DNA of 64,000 nucleotides from positions 310,001 through 374,000 of the forward strand of contig NZ_RJVJ01000003.1 of assembly GCF_003751605.1 (NCBI RefSeq), read 5' to 3'. Position numbers and translations under genes: made by a program. The notes beneath the pieces are model-generated. The model made no database searches, was not told where the DNA came from, and saw nothing but the letters and a program-made list of their open reading frames with translations. Within the stretch, counting starts at the first letter, position 1; each line of letters begins with the position of its first letter. This DNA is from Kitasatospora cineracea. Lineage in GTDB: Bacteria > Actinomycetota > Actinomycetes > Streptomycetales > Streptomycetaceae. Below, piece after piece: positions 8,235 through 19,024 of the stretch.

Positions 8235-9677
8235 ATGACCCAGCCCACGACAGTCGGCGCCGCCACCGAGGAAGTGCGCCGCTGGCGGGCTCTCGCGGTG
8301 TGCCTGGTCGCCGGCTTCATGACCCTGCTCGACGTGTCGATCGTCAACGTCGCCCTGCCGTCCGTGCGCAGCGGACTGCACATGTCCGAGGCCGGACTCC
8401 AATGGGTGCTCTCCGGCTACTCGCTGGCCTTCGGGCTCGTCCTGGTCCCCGCCGGGCGGCTCGGCGACGCGATCGGCCGCCGCCCGGTCTTCCTGGCCGG
8501 CCTGGCCCTGTTCACCGCCACCAGCGCGCTGGCCGGCGCCGCCCAGGGGGAGAGCTGGCTGGTCGTCGCCCGGCTGCTGCAGGGCATGTCCGGCGGGCTG
8601 CTGGTCCCGCAGGTCTCCGGCTTCATCCAGCAGCTCTTCCGCGGCGCCGAACGGGCCCGCGCCTTCGGTCTGCTCGGCACCACCATCGGCTTCTCCACCG
8701 CCGTCGGCCCGCTGCTCGGCGGCCTGCTGATCGCCGCCTTCGGCACCGCCGAGGGCTGGCGCTGGGTCTTCTACGTCAACCTGCCGATCGGCCTCGCCGC
8801 CCTCCCGCTGGCCCGCCGCCTGCTGCCCGCCCCCACCCCCGACACCTGCGCCCGCCGCGACTTCGACCCGGTCGGCGTGCTGCTGCTCGGCGCCGGCACC
8901 GTCCTGCTGCTGCTCCCGCTGGTCCAGTCCCAGTGGCACGGCGCCCGCAAGTGGCTGCTGCTGGCCGCCGCCGCCCTGGTGCTGGCCGGGTTCGCCCGCT
9001 GGGAGGGCCACTACGCCCGCCACCGCGAGCCCCTGGTGCACCCCGCGCTGTTCCGCACCCGCTCCTTCACCTACGGCGCGCTGGTCTCGCTGCTCTACTT
9101 CGCCGGGTTCACCGCGGTCTTCTTCGTCTTCACCCTCTACCTGCAGTCCGGCCGCCACTACACCGCCCTCCAGGCCGGCCTGGCCATCACCCCGTTCGCG
9201 CTCGCCTCGGCGATCGCCTCCACCATCGGCGGCCGCCTGGTCACCCGCTACGGCCGCCGCCTGATCGCGGTCGGCCTGGCCACCGTCGCCGTCGGCCTCG
9301 CGCTCGCCGCCCTCACCGTGCACTTCTTCGACGGCCCCGGGATCGGCTGGGCCACCGCCCTGCCGCTCCTGCTGGCCGGCCTGGGCAGCGGCCTGGTGGT
9401 CTCCCCGAACCAGGCCCTCACCCTCAACGAAGTCCCCGTCGCCCGGGCCGGATCGGCCGGCGGCGTCCTGCAGACCGCCCAGCGGATCGGCTCCGCCGCC
9501 GGCATCGCCACCGTCGGAGCCACCTTCTTCGGCCACCTCCACACCCCCGCCGACTACCCCACGGCCTTCCAGCTCAGCCTCGCCGTCGTGCTCGCCTTCA
9601 TCCTGCTCGCCCTCCTCGCCGCGGCCGAGCCCTTCACCAAGCGGCCCCGCGGGGAGTCCGGGGAACGGCGGGCCTGA
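8235..9677 (+). CDS. DHA2 family MFS drug-efflux transporter
   Basis: 480-aa integral membrane protein. The motif LDVSIVNVALPSV in TM1 is the hallmark of the 14-TM DHA2 (EmrB/QacA) group, followed by GRLGDAIGRRPVF (motif A loop) and GPLLGGLL (motif C). Hydrophobic segments continue to the C-terminus, where a short charged tail ends the protein. Proton-driven export of hydrophobic compounds is the family role. The ATG follows GGAAGGGAA. It lies just upstream of and convergent with the FAD hydroxylase of the pigment cluster; whether it belongs to the cluster is unclear, because spore pigment clusters do not normally need an exporter. Confidence 0.85.
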   Translation: MTQPTTVGAATEEVRRWRALAVCLVAGFMTLLDVSIVNVALPSVRSGLHMSEAGLQWVLSGYSLAFGLVLVPAGRLGDAIGRRPVFLAGLALFTATSALAGAAQGESWLVVARLLQGMSGGLLVPQVSGFIQQLFRGAERARAFGLLGTTIGFSTAVGPLLGGLLIAAFGTAEGWRWVFYVNLPIGLAALPLARRLLPAPTPDTCARRDFDPVGVLLLGAGTVLLLLPLVQSQWHGARKWLLLAAAALVLAGFARWEGHYARHREPLVHPALFRTRSFTYGALVSLLYFAGFTAVFFVFTLYLQSGRHYTALQAGLAITPFALASAIASTIGGRLVTRYGRRLIAVGLATVAVGLALAALTVHFFDGPGIGWATALPLLLAGLGSGLVVSPNQALTLNEVPVARAGSAGGVLQTAQRIGSAAGIATVGATFFGHLHTPADYPTAFQLSLAVVLAFILLALLAAAEPFTKRPRGESGERRA

Positions 9678-9707
9678 CCGGCGCGCAGCCGGCCAGGCCC
9701 GCCCGGC

Positions 9708-11366
9708 CTACCGCCCCGCCACGCCGAGGGCGGCCACCCGCAGCGCGCCGACCGGGTCGCCGACGGAGCTGACGGCGCGCCAGCCGACGAAGCCGTCGGG
9801 GCGGACCAGCACGGCGCCGCCCGGCCGCAGGCCGTAGACCGCGGGCCAGCCGCCCGGCCCCGCCGGACCCCGGCCGGCCGGGGCGTCGGGCACCGGCTCG
9901 GGGACGAGGTCGCCGCCCTCGCCGAGCAGCACGCAGCGGATCGGCACCCCGGTCTCCTCGGCCACCGCCCGCGCCGCCGCCGGCCACTGCTCCCCGCCCG
10001 CCGCGGGCGCCAGCAGCACGGGCTCGCGCACGAACAGGTCGAGCGTGGAGAGCCGGGCGCCGTCCCGGTCGCGCAGCCACAGGTGCGGGGCCCGGGTGCC
10101 GACCTCGCCGGTCGCGGCGAAGCGCTCCGGGATCACCCCGGCGGTGGCGTCCGCCCCGACCAGCGCGCCCTCGGTGTACCGGTAGCCGAGCGCCACCGCC
10201 AGCACGTTGGTGCGCGGCCCGCCCACCGGCGCCGCGTCGAAGCCGGGGTGCTGGTGCTCGACCGACCGTGCCGCGGCCCGGGCCGCGGTCTGCACGGCCA
10301 CCGGCCGCCGCTCCGCCTCGTACGACTCCAGCAGGCGCGGCCCGCCCCAGCCGCCGAGCACCGCGGCCAGCTTCCAGGCCAGGTTGTGCGCGTCCTGGAT
10401 GCCGGTGTTGGAGCCGAACGCCCCGGTCGGCGGCATCTCGTGGGCGGAGTCGCCGCACAGGAAGACCCGCCCGGTGCGGTACCGGTCGGCGACCCGCTCG
10501 GCGGCGTGCCAGGGCGCCCGGCCGGTGATCTCCACGTCCAGGTCGGGCACCCCGGCCGCGGCCCGGATGTGCGCCGTGCACCGGGCGTCGGTGAAGTCCT
10601 CGACGGCCTCGCCGCGCTCGGGGTGCCAGGGCAGGTGGAAGACCCACTGCTCGCGGTTGTCGACCGGCAGCAGCGCGCCCGCGCCGTCCGGGGCGGTCAG
10701 GTAGCAGGCGATGAAGCGCCGGTCGCCGACCACCTCGGCCAACCGCTTGGCCCGGAAGGTCACCGAGACGTTGTGGAACAGGTCGCCGCGCCCGGACTGC
10801 CCGATGCCCAGCCGCTCCCGGACGGGGCTGCGCGGCCCGTCCGCCGCGAGCAGGTAATCGGCCCGCACCTCCTGCTCCTCGCCGGTGGCCCGGTCCCGCA
10901 GCCGGGCCGTCACCCCGTCGGCGTCCTGGGCGAAGGAGAGCAGCTCGGTGTTGAACCGCACGTCGCCGCGTTCGGCGGCGTGCCGCAGCAGCACCGGCTC
11001 CAGGTCGTTCTGGCTGCACAGGCACCACGAGGACGGGCTGAACCTGGCCAGCCCCCCGCCGGGGTCGATCTCCCGGAACAGCCACTCCTGCTCCCCGCCG
11101 GAGAGCGTCTCGGCCTGCAGGATGCCGTGGTTGTCGGCCAGCACGGACGCCGCGTCCCGGACGTCCTGCTCGACGCCGGCACCCCGGAACAGCTCCATGG
11201 TGCGGAGGTTGTTCCCGCGGCCGCGCGGGTGCCGGGAGGTCTCGGCGTGCCGCTCCACCAGCAGGTGCGGCACGCCGAGCCGGCCGAGGAAGAGCGAGGC
11301 CGACAGCCCGACCAGCGAACCCCCCGCGATCAGGACCGGCACCCGGTCCGCCATCTGTGTGTTCAT
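9708..11366 (-). CDS. FAD-dependent aromatic polyketide hydroxylase (WhiE-ORFVIII type)
   Basis: 552-aa class A flavoprotein monooxygenase of the PHBH-like polyketide hydroxylase group. The FAD-binding Rossmann motif AGGSLVGLSASLFLGRLG lies near residues 13-30, the DG motif in LLAADGPRSPVRERLGI near 165-180, and the GD motif GDSAHEMPPTGAFGSNTGIQDA near 298-320. A C-terminal thioredoxin-like domain completes the usual length. It is transcribed away from the minimal-PKS operon, as ORFVIII is in whiE, and would hydroxylate the cyclised spore-pigment intermediate. The ATG start was chosen because it precedes the nucleotide-binding motif by 12 residues. In S. coelicolor whiE the matching gene depends on a sporulation sigma factor (established knowledge). 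Confidence 0.88.
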   Translation of the reverse strand: MNTQMADRVPVLIAGGSLVGLSASLFLGRLGVPHLLVERHAETSRHPRGRGNNLRTMELFRGAGVEQDVRDAASVLADNHGILQAETLSGGEQEWLFREIDPGGGLARFSPSSWCLCSQNDLEPVLLRHAAERGDVRFNTELLSFAQDADGVTARLRDRATGEEQEVRADYLLAADGPRSPVRERLGIGQSGRGDLFHNVSVTFRAKRLAEVVGDRRFIACYLTAPDGAGALLPVDNREQWVFHLPWHPERGEAVEDFTDARCTAHIRAAAGVPDLDVEITGRAPWHAAERVADRYRTGRVFLCGDSAHEMPPTGAFGSNTGIQDAHNLAWKLAAVLGGWGGPRLLESYEAERRPVAVQTAARAAARSVEHQHPGFDAAPVGGPRTNVLAVALGYRYTEGALVGADATAGVIPERFAATGEVGTRAPHLWLRDRDGARLSTLDLFVREPVLLAPAAGGEQWPAAARAVAEETGVPIRCVLLGEGGDLVPEPVPDAPAGRGPAGPGGWPAVYGLRPGGAVLVRPDGFVGWRAVSSVGDPVGALRVAALGVAGR

Positions 11367-11636
11367 CAGCTCTGCTCCATCCGTGCGGGGCGCGGGATGC
11401 GCCAGACCCGACATCCATCCCCCGCCGCGGGCGGCCACGCAGGGTACGTCGCCCGGATGGCCGCGAAGTCTCGCGCCGCCCCCGCCCCGCCGTGACGATC
11501 GAGGGCGAACCGCCGCCCGCTCCGCCGACCGGCCCGGCCGCCCGAGGCCCGTCCACGAAACCGGCGAAGGGCCCTTCGTAACCGAACCGCGAACACGCCG
11601 CGGACCAACCGCGAACCGACGACAGGAACCGCCGAC
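11367..11636. promoter_or_regulatory. Divergent promoter region of the pigment cluster
   Basis: 270-bp spacer between the FAD hydroxylase (left) and the SchA/CurD-like gene (right). By analogy with whiE it should hold two sporulation-time promoters. I could not pick out unambiguous -35 and -10 boxes. An AGGAA ribosome binding site precedes the ATG at 11637. Confidence 0.5.
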
Positions 11637-12770
11637 ATGACCCTGCTCTCCGAACCCGAGGAGACCACCACCACGGGCCGGCCCACCCCGGGCCGGCTCC
11701 GCGTCATCCTGATGCTGGAGGTCTACGAAGGCGCCCAGGACCGCTTCCTGGACGCCTACGAGCTGCTGCGCTACCAGGTCTCGGCCGTCCCCGGCCACGT
11801 CAGCGACCAGCTCTGCCAGTCCATCGACGACCCGTCCCGCTGGCTGATCACCAGCGAGTGGGAGAGCGCCGAACCGTTCCTCGCCTGGGTCGACAGCCCC
11901 GCCCACCGCGAGATGGTCAAGCCGATGCACGGCTGCGTCCGCGACACCCGCTCGCTGCGCTACACCGTGCTGCGCGAGACCCACGGCACCACCGCCACCG
12001 ACACCACCGTCCCACCGCTGCGCCCCGGCGAGCACCACCCCGGCGTCCCCGGCGTGCCGCGCCCCGGCCCGGACGGCGTGGTCCGGCACGCGCTCAGCTT
12101 CACCGTCAAGCCCGGCGCCGAGGCCAGGGCCGCCGAACTGCTGGCCGGCTACCGCTCCCCGCAGGCCCGGGTCGACGACACCACCCGCCTGCTGCGCACC
12201 TCGCTGTTCATGCACGGCAACCGGGTCGTGCGCTGCGTGGAGGTGGCCGGCGACCTGCCCACCGCGCTGCGGCACGTCGCCCGGCAGCCCGGGGTGCGGG
12301 CCGTCGAGGAGGCGCTCAACCCCTACCTGGAGGAGGACCGCGACCTGGACGACCCGCTCTCCGCCCGCGACTTCTTCCAGCGCGCCGCACTGCCCGCCGT
12401 CCACCACCACGCCGCCCTCCGGAGCGGCCCGGTGCAGCGGCACGCCTACCTGTACCCCGTCCGCCCCGGCGCCGGCGCGGCCCTCGCCGAGCTGCTGGCC
12501 GAGGAGGACGAGCACGCCGCCGCCGACCCCGGCGGCCCGCTGGTGCGCGCCACCGTCTACCGGCACGACGACCTGGTGGTCCGGCTGGTCGACCTGCTCA
12601 CCGACCCCGCCGACGACCCGGCCGCCGCCCTCGGCCTGGCCGGCCCGCGCGCCGCCGCCGTCCTCGGCAAGCTCGCCGAACCCGCCGAGCGCACCCCCGA
12701 CGGCCTGCGCCGCCTGCTCGCCGAGTGCTCGATGGCCCTCGTCACCGACCGCAGCTCGGCCGAGGACTGA
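11637..12770 (+). CDS. SchA/CurD-like domain protein (WhiE-ORFI type)
   Basis: 377-aa protein found with spore-pigment type II PKS genes (SchA of S. halstedii, CurD of S. curacoi). The N-terminal part, about residues 20-115, looks like an antibiotic-biosynthesis-monooxygenase (dimeric alpha/beta barrel) domain: RVILMLEVYEGAQDRFLDAYE and WLITSEWESAEPFLAWVDSPAHREMV are typical. The C-terminal part, about 130-370, is the SchA/CurD-like repeat region containing two similar beta-alpha units. Its biochemical role is not established; it is inferred to act on the nascent or cyclised polyketide. It is the first gene of the pigment operon and precedes the cupin by 50 bases. Confidence 0.82.
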   Translation: MTLLSEPEETTTTGRPTPGRLRVILMLEVYEGAQDRFLDAYELLRYQVSAVPGHVSDQLCQSIDDPSRWLITSEWESAEPFLAWVDSPAHREMVKPMHGCVRDTRSLRYTVLRETHGTTATDTTVPPLRPGEHHPGVPGVPRPGPDGVVRHALSFTVKPGAEARAAELLAGYRSPQARVDDTTRLLRTSLFMHGNRVVRCVEVAGDLPTALRHVARQPGVRAVEEALNPYLEEDRDLDDPLSARDFFQRAALPAVHHHAALRSGPVQRHAYLYPVRPGAGAALAELLAEEDEHAAADPGGPLVRATVYRHDDLVVRLVDLLTDPADDPAAALGLAGPRAAAVLGKLAEPAERTPDGLRRLLAECSMALVTDRSSAED

Positions 12771-12820
12771 CCGGCCGCTCTCAGCCCCCCCCCGCACGCC
12801 CGCCACGAGAGGAACCCACC

Positions 12821-13249
12821 GTGACCACCGAGATGCCACGCATCGTCCACGTCGACGACGCGCCCCCCAACCGCAAGCGCGGCGGCGACCTGCGGGCCAT
12901 GCTCACCCCGCCGGCGGTCGGCGCCACCAGCGGATTCATGGGCGTGGCGATCGTCGAACCGGGTGACCGGATCGGCGAGCACTACCACCCGTACTCCGAG
13001 GAGTTCGTGTTCGTGATCTCCGGCGAGCTGGAGGTCGACCTGGACGGCGTGCCGCAGCGGCTGCGGCCCGACGAGGGCCTGATGATCCCGATCGGGATGC
13101 GGCACCGCTTCCGCAACGTCGGCGCCACCCAGGCCCGGATGGTCTTCCACCTCGGGCCGCTCGCGCCGCGCCCCGAGCTCGGGCACGTCGACACCGAGGA
13201 GAGCGCCGCCGAGGCGGGACCGCCGGAACCGGCCGGGGCGGCCTCGTGA
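12821..13249 (+). CDS. Cupin domain protein (WhiE-ORFII type)
   Basis: 142-aa single-domain cupin. Motif 1 (GEHYHPYSEEFVFVISGELEV, residues about 50-70) carries the His, His and Glu ligands, and motif 2 (IPIGMRHRFRNVG) the last His, so a metal site is likely. Spore-pigment clusters keep a cupin at this exact position, presumably as a cyclase or oxygenase accessory. The GTG start follows GAGAGGA. Its stop overlaps the GTG of KS-alpha by four bases, indicating translational coupling. It was recognised by motif and synteny together. Confidence 0.85.
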   Translation: MTTEMPRIVHVDDAPPNRKRGGDLRAMLTPPAVGATSGFMGVAIVEPGDRIGEHYHPYSEEFVFVISGELEVDLDGVPQRLRPDEGLMIPIGMRHRFRNVGATQARMVFHLGPLAPRPELGHVDTEESAAEAGPPEPAGAAS

Positions 13250-14511
13250 CCCGCCGGGTCGCGGTGACCGGGATCGGCGTGGTCGCCCCCGGCGGCATCG
13301 GCGTCCCCCGGTTCTGGTCACTGCTCACCGAGGGCCGCACCGCCACCCGCGGCATCACCCTGTTCGACCCGGAGGGCTTCCGCTCCAGGATCGCCGCCGA
13401 GTGCGACTTCGACCCCGCCGCCCACGGCCTCACCCCCGAACAGACCGCCCGCAACGACCGGTACGTGCAGTTCGCGCTGGTCGCCGCCGCCGAGGCGGTC
13501 GCCGACGCCGGGCTCGACCCGGCGCGCGAGGACCCCTGGCGGATCGGCGTCTCGCTCGGCACCGCCGTCGGCGGCACCACCCGGCTGGAGCGCGACTACG
13601 TGCTGGTCAGCGGCCGCGGCGAACACTGGGACGTCGACCACGCCCCCGCCGCGCCGCACCTGGAGCGGGCCTTCTCCCCGTCCACCCTGGCCTCCGCCGT
13701 CGCCGAGCAGATCGGCGCCCACGGCCCCGTGCAGACCGTCTCCACCGGCTGCACCTCCGGCCTGGACGCCGTCGGCTACGCCGCCCTCGCCATCGAGGAG
13801 GGCCGCGCCGACGTGATCGTCGCCGGAGCCTGCGACTCGCCGATCTCCCCGATCACCGTCGCCTGCTTCGACGCCATCAAGGCCACCTCGGCCCGCAACG
13901 ACGACGCCGAGCACGCCTCCCGCCCCTTCGATGCCGGCCGCGACGGCTTCGTGCTCGGCGAGGGCGGCGCCGTCCTGGTCCTGGAGGAGTGGGAGCACGC
14001 CGAGCGGCGCGGCGCCCGGATCTACGCCGAACTCGGCGGCTTCGCCACCTTCGGCAACGCGTACCACATGACCGGCCTCACCCAGGAGGGCCTGGAGATG
14101 TCCCGGGCCATCGACCGGGCCCTGGCCCACGCCGAACTCCCCGGCGAGGCCGTCGACTACGTCAACGCGCACGGCTCCGGCACCAAGCAGAACGACCGGC
14201 ACGAGACCGCCGCCGTCAAGCGCTCGCTCGGCGAGCACGCCCGGCGCGTCCCGATGAGCTCCATCAAGTCGATGGTCGGGCACTCGCTCGGCGCGATCGG
14301 CGCCATCGAACTCGTCGCCTGCACCCTCGCCCTGCACCACGGCGTCGTCCCGCCCACCGCCAACTACACCGAGCCCGACCCCGAGTGCGACCTCGACTAC
14401 GTCCCCCGCACCGCCCGCGAACTGCCGCTGCGCCACGTGCTGTCGGTCGGCAGCGGCTTCGGCGGCTTCCAGTCCGCGGTGGTGCTGAGCAGGGTGGAGG
14501 CGGCCGCATGA
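13246..14511 (+). CDS. Type II PKS ketosynthase alpha (WhiE-ORFIII type)
   Basis: 421-aa KS-alpha, the condensing subunit of the minimal PKS. Cys169 in STGCTSGLDA is the nucleophile and sits at the same number as in actinorhodin KS-alpha. The two catalytic histidines appear in YVNAHGSGTKQND and SMVGHSLGAIGA. It pairs with the chain-length factor encoded immediately downstream (ATG overlaps the stop: bases 14508-14511) and loads malonyl units from the ACP at 15757. The GTG start overlaps the cupin stop. Length and motifs are complete, so the PKS should be active. Confidence 0.95.
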   Translation: MTRRVAVTGIGVVAPGGIGVPRFWSLLTEGRTATRGITLFDPEGFRSRIAAECDFDPAAHGLTPEQTARNDRYVQFALVAAAEAVADAGLDPAREDPWRIGVSLGTAVGGTTRLERDYVLVSGRGEHWDVDHAPAAPHLERAFSPSTLASAVAEQIGAHGPVQTVSTGCTSGLDAVGYAALAIEEGRADVIVAGACDSPISPITVACFDAIKATSARNDDAEHASRPFDAGRDGFVLGEGGAVLVLEEWEHAERRGARIYAELGGFATFGNAYHMTGLTQEGLEMSRAIDRALAHAELPGEAVDYVNAHGSGTKQNDRHETAAVKRSLGEHARRVPMSSIKSMVGHSLGAIGAIELVACTLALHHGVVPPTANYTEPDPECDLDYVPRTARELPLRHVLSVGSGFGGFQSAVVLSRVEAAA

Positions 14512-15728
14512 ACCAACGCTGCGCGGTGATCACCGGAGTCGGCGTGGTCGCGCCCAACGGCATCGGCGCCGACGACTACTGGAAGGCCCTGTGCGAGGGC
14601 CGCTCGGCGCTCGGCCCGATCGACCGGGAGGGTTGCGAGAACCTGCCGCTCAAGGTCGCCGGCCTGGTCCGCGGCTTCGACGCCGAGGAGTACGTCGAAC
14701 CGCGCTACCTCGTCCAGACCGACCGGTTCACCCACTTCGCCATGGCCGCGGCCGAACTCGCCATGGCCGACGCCGACCTGGCCGACCACCCCGACGACCC
14801 GTTCACCGTCGCCGTGGTCACCGCGGCCGGCTCCGGCGGTGGCGAGTTCGGCCAGCGCGAACTCCAGCACCTGTGGGCCGAGGGTCCGCACCACGTCGGC
14901 CCCTACCAGTCGATCGCCTGGTTCTACGCCGCCTCCACCGGCCAGATCTCCATCCGCGGCGGCTTCAAGGGCCCCTGCGGCGTGGTCGCCTCCGACGAGG
15001 CCGGCGGCCTCGACGCCCTCGCGCACGCCGCCCGGGCCGTCGCCCGCGGCACCGACGCCGTGCTGGCCGGCGCCGCCGAAGCCCCCGTCGCCCCCTACTC
15101 GATGGTCTGCCAGCTCGGCTACCCCGGACTGTCCACCACCGAGGACCCCGAACGCGCCTACCGCCCGTTCGGCAGCGACGCGGCCGGTTTCGTCCCCGCC
15201 GAGGGCGGCGCCATGTTCGTCGTCGAGGACGAGCACACCGCCCGCCTGCGCGGCGCCCGCCCCCGGGCCCGGATCGCCGGGCACACCGCGACCTTCACCG
15301 GCGCCGCCCGCTGGAGCGAGAGCCGCGAAGGACTCGCCCACGCGATCCGCGGCGCCCTCGCCGAAGCGCGCTGCGCCCCCGACGAGGTCGACGTGGTCTT
15401 CGCCGACGCACTCGGCGTCCCCGAGGCCGACCGCGCCGAGGCGCTCGCCCTCGCCGACGCCCTCGGCGACCACGCCGGGCGAGTCCCCGTCACCGCCCCC
15501 AAGGCCGGCCTCGGCCGCGCCCACTGCGGCGCCCCAGCGCTGGACGTCGCCGCCGCCGTGCTCGCCCTCGAACACGGCCTCGTCCCACCCACCCCGCACA
15601 CCGCGGACTGCCCGCACGGCCTCGACCTGGTCACCGGCTACCCGCGCTCCGCCGAACTGCGCACCGCCCTGGTGCTCAGCCGCGGCCTGATGGGCTCCAA
15701 CAGCGCCCTGCTGCTGCGCCGCCCCTGA
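14508..15728 (+). CDS. Type II PKS chain-length factor, KS-beta (WhiE-ORFIV type)
   Basis: 406-aa KS-beta that dimerises with KS-alpha and sets polyketide length. The active-site Cys of KS-alpha is replaced: the aligned segment is VVASDEAGGLDAL, with Glu164 at the place where most CLFs have the Gln implicated in malonyl decarboxylation and priming. The overall thiolase fold is otherwise preserved to the C-terminal RTALVLSRG. The ATG overlaps the KS-alpha stop in ATGA, so the two subunits are translationally coupled and made in equal amounts. Chain length cannot be read from sequence with confidence; whiE-type synthases make long (about C24) chains. Confidence 0.93.
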   Translation: MNQRCAVITGVGVVAPNGIGADDYWKALCEGRSALGPIDREGCENLPLKVAGLVRGFDAEEYVEPRYLVQTDRFTHFAMAAAELAMADADLADHPDDPFTVAVVTAAGSGGGEFGQRELQHLWAEGPHHVGPYQSIAWFYAASTGQISIRGGFKGPCGVVASDEAGGLDALAHAARAVARGTDAVLAGAAEAPVAPYSMVCQLGYPGLSTTEDPERAYRPFGSDAAGFVPAEGGAMFVVEDEHTARLRGARPRARIAGHTATFTGAARWSESREGLAHAIRGALAEARCAPDEVDVVFADALGVPEADRAEALALADALGDHAGRVPVTAPKAGLGRAHCGAPALDVAAAVLALEHGLVPPTPHTADCPHGLDLVTGYPRSAELRTALVLSRGLMGSNSALLLRRP

Positions 15729-15756
15729 TCCGTCCCGAACCCCGAAGGAGCACCAC

Positions 15757-16011
15757 ATGTCCTCCGAGATCACCTACGAGGAACTCGCCACCCTGATCAA
15801 GACCCGGGCCGGCGTCGCGGTCACCGTCGACGAACTCGCCGACCCCGGCTGCATGTTCCTCGACCTGGGCGTCGACTCGCTCGGCGTGCTCGGCGTCCTC
15901 GCCGACGTGGAGAACCGCTACGGCGTCTCCATCGACTCCTCCGACCTGCTCGGCCGCCCCGTCGCCGAGTTCCTGCAGACCGTCAACTCCTCCGTGAAGG
16001 CTGGTGCCTGA
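15757..16011 (+). CDS. Type II PKS acyl carrier protein (WhiE-ORFV type)
   Basis: 84-aa ACP. The phosphopantetheine site is Ser41 in DLGVDSLGVLGVL, in the expected helix II position. It has the usual length and acidic character. An AAGGAG ribosome binding site lies 7-8 bases before the ATG. It carries the growing poly-beta-ketone for the KS-alpha/KS-beta pair upstream and hands it to the aromatase/cyclase that starts 1 base after its stop. Confidence 0.95.
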   Translation: MSSEITYEELATLIKTRAGVAVTVDELADPGCMFLDLGVDSLGVLGVLADVENRYGVSIDSSDLLGRPVAEFLQTVNSSVKAGA

Positions 16012-16012
16012 G

Positions 16013-16471
16013 ATGCCCGGACACACCGACAACACGATCGTCATCAACGCGCCCCTCGACCTGGTCTGGGACGTCACCAACGACCTGGAGAACTGGCCCC
16101 AGCTGTTCAGCGAGTACGCCTCCGTCGAGGTCCTCGACCGGCAGGGCCAGCTGGTCCGCTTCCGGCTCACCATGCACCCCGACGAGAACGGCCAGGTCTG
16201 GAGCTGGGTCTCCGAGCGCGAGACCGACCGCGACAAGCTCACCGTCCGGGCCCGCCGGGTCGAACCCGGCCCGTTCGAGTTCATGGAGATCCGCTGGGAG
16301 TACGAGGAGCACCCGCAGGGCACCAGCATGCGCTGGATCCAGGACTTCGCCATGAAGCCCACCGCCCCCGTCGACGACCAGGGCATGACCGACCGGATCA
16401 ACCAGAACTCCAAGGTCCAGATGGAGCTGATCCGCGCCAAGGTCGAGCACCGCGCCGGAGCGACCGGATGA
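16013..16471 (+). CDS. Polyketide aromatase/cyclase (WhiE-ORFVI type)
   Basis: 152-aa single-domain SRPBCC (Bet v 1-like) protein like WhiE-ORFVI and the TcmN N-terminal domain, which folds and aromatises the first ring of the nascent chain. MPGHTDNTIVINAPLDLVWDVTNDLENWPQLF is the typical beta1-helix start; the helix-grip core continues through WSWVSERETD and MRWIQDFAMKP. An upstream in-frame GTG at 16004 exists, but the ATG at 16013 fits homologues better. The stop overlaps the next ATG by four bases. Confidence 0.9.
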   Translation: MPGHTDNTIVINAPLDLVWDVTNDLENWPQLFSEYASVEVLDRQGQLVRFRLTMHPDENGQVWSWVSERETDRDKLTVRARRVEPGPFEFMEIRWEYEEHPQGTSMRWIQDFAMKPTAPVDDQGMTDRINQNSKVQMELIRAKVEHRAGATG

Positions 16472-16797
16472 GCGAGCCGCACCGCACCCTGATCGTCGCC
16501 CGGATGAAGCCCGGCACCGCCGACCACATCGCCGGCGTCTTCGCCGACTCCGACCGCGGCGCCCTGCCCGGCCTGATCGGCGTCACCGGCCGCAGCCTGT
16601 TCCAGTTCGGCGACGTCTACCTGCACCTCATCGAGTCCGAACGCCCCGCCGGACCGGAGGTCGCCAGGTACGCCGCGCACCCCGAGTTCCGCGACGTCAG
16701 CGAACGCCTCGCGGTCTACGTCGACGCCTACGACCCGGCGACCTGGCGCAGCCCCAAGGACGCCATGGCGCACGAGTTCTACCGCTGGGACCGCTGA
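16468..16797 (+). CDS. TcmI family type II polyketide cyclase (WhiE-ORFVII type)
   Basis: 109-aa dimeric alpha/beta-barrel cyclase of the TcmI family, acting on later rings of the polyaromatic skeleton. TLIVARMKPGTADHIAGVFADSD at the N-terminus and FYRWDR at the C-terminus are characteristic; SLFQFGDVYLHLIE forms the central strands. The ATG overlaps the aromatase stop (ATGA). It completes the whiE-like set; the carboxylase genes follow after 41 bases on the same strand. Confidence 0.92.
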   Translation: MSEPHRTLIVARMKPGTADHIAGVFADSDRGALPGLIGVTGRSLFQFGDVYLHLIESERPAGPEVARYAAHPEFRDVSERLAVYVDAYDPATWRSPKDAMAHEFYRWDR

Positions 16798-16838
16798 ACC
16801 GCCGTACGCACGTACGCAGCAGGGAAGGGAGAGCCGCC

Positions 16839-18517
<1,679 letters not shown>

Positions 18518-18521
<4 letters not shown>

Positions 18522-19015
18522 CCGTCGAGGTGAAGCACGAGGCCCAGCGCGGCCGGATCACCCTGACCGGCGACGGCGCCGCCACGGACCCGGTCGCCGA
18601 CCTCACCGCGCTGTGCCGCAGCATCGCCGAACTCGCCCGCACCACCACCCGGCCGCCCAGCCGGATCCGGCTCGAACACCTGGGCACCGCCGTCGAGGTC
18701 GAATGGCCGGTCGGGGAGCAGCAGGTCGTCACGGCCGCTCCCCCCGCGGCGGACGAACCGCTCGACGAGGGCACCGCCCGGCACGTGCGCGCGCCGATGG
18801 TCGGCACCTTCTACCGCTCGCCCGAGCCCGGCGCGCCGCCGTTCGTCAGCGTCGGCGACACCGTGGCGGTCGGCCAGCCGATCGGCATCCTCGAAGTGAT
18901 GAAGATGATGAGCCCCGTCGAGGCCGACACCGCCGGGCGGGTGGTGGAGATCCTGGCCGAGGACGGCACGCCCGTCGAGTTCCAGCAGCGGCTGATCGCC
19001 GTCGAGCCGGCCTGA
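18518..19015 (+). CDS. accB: Biotin carboxyl carrier protein of acetyl-CoA carboxylase
   Basis: 165-aa BCCP. The C-terminal biotinyl domain spans residues about 88-164: VRAPMVGTFYRSPEPGAPPFV opens it with the thumb region typical of acetyl-CoA carboxylase BCCPs, and Lys129 in EVMKMM is the biotin attachment site (Val replaces the usual Ala). Residues 1-85 form a variable dimer or linker part. The ATG overlaps the carboxyltransferase stop (ATGA), and biotin carboxylase follows after 9 bases, giving a complete cassette. BCCP and biotin carboxylase are separate here, unlike the fused alpha chain of primary actinomycete carboxylases. Confidence 0.92.
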
Positions 19016-19024
19016 GGGGGCGGC

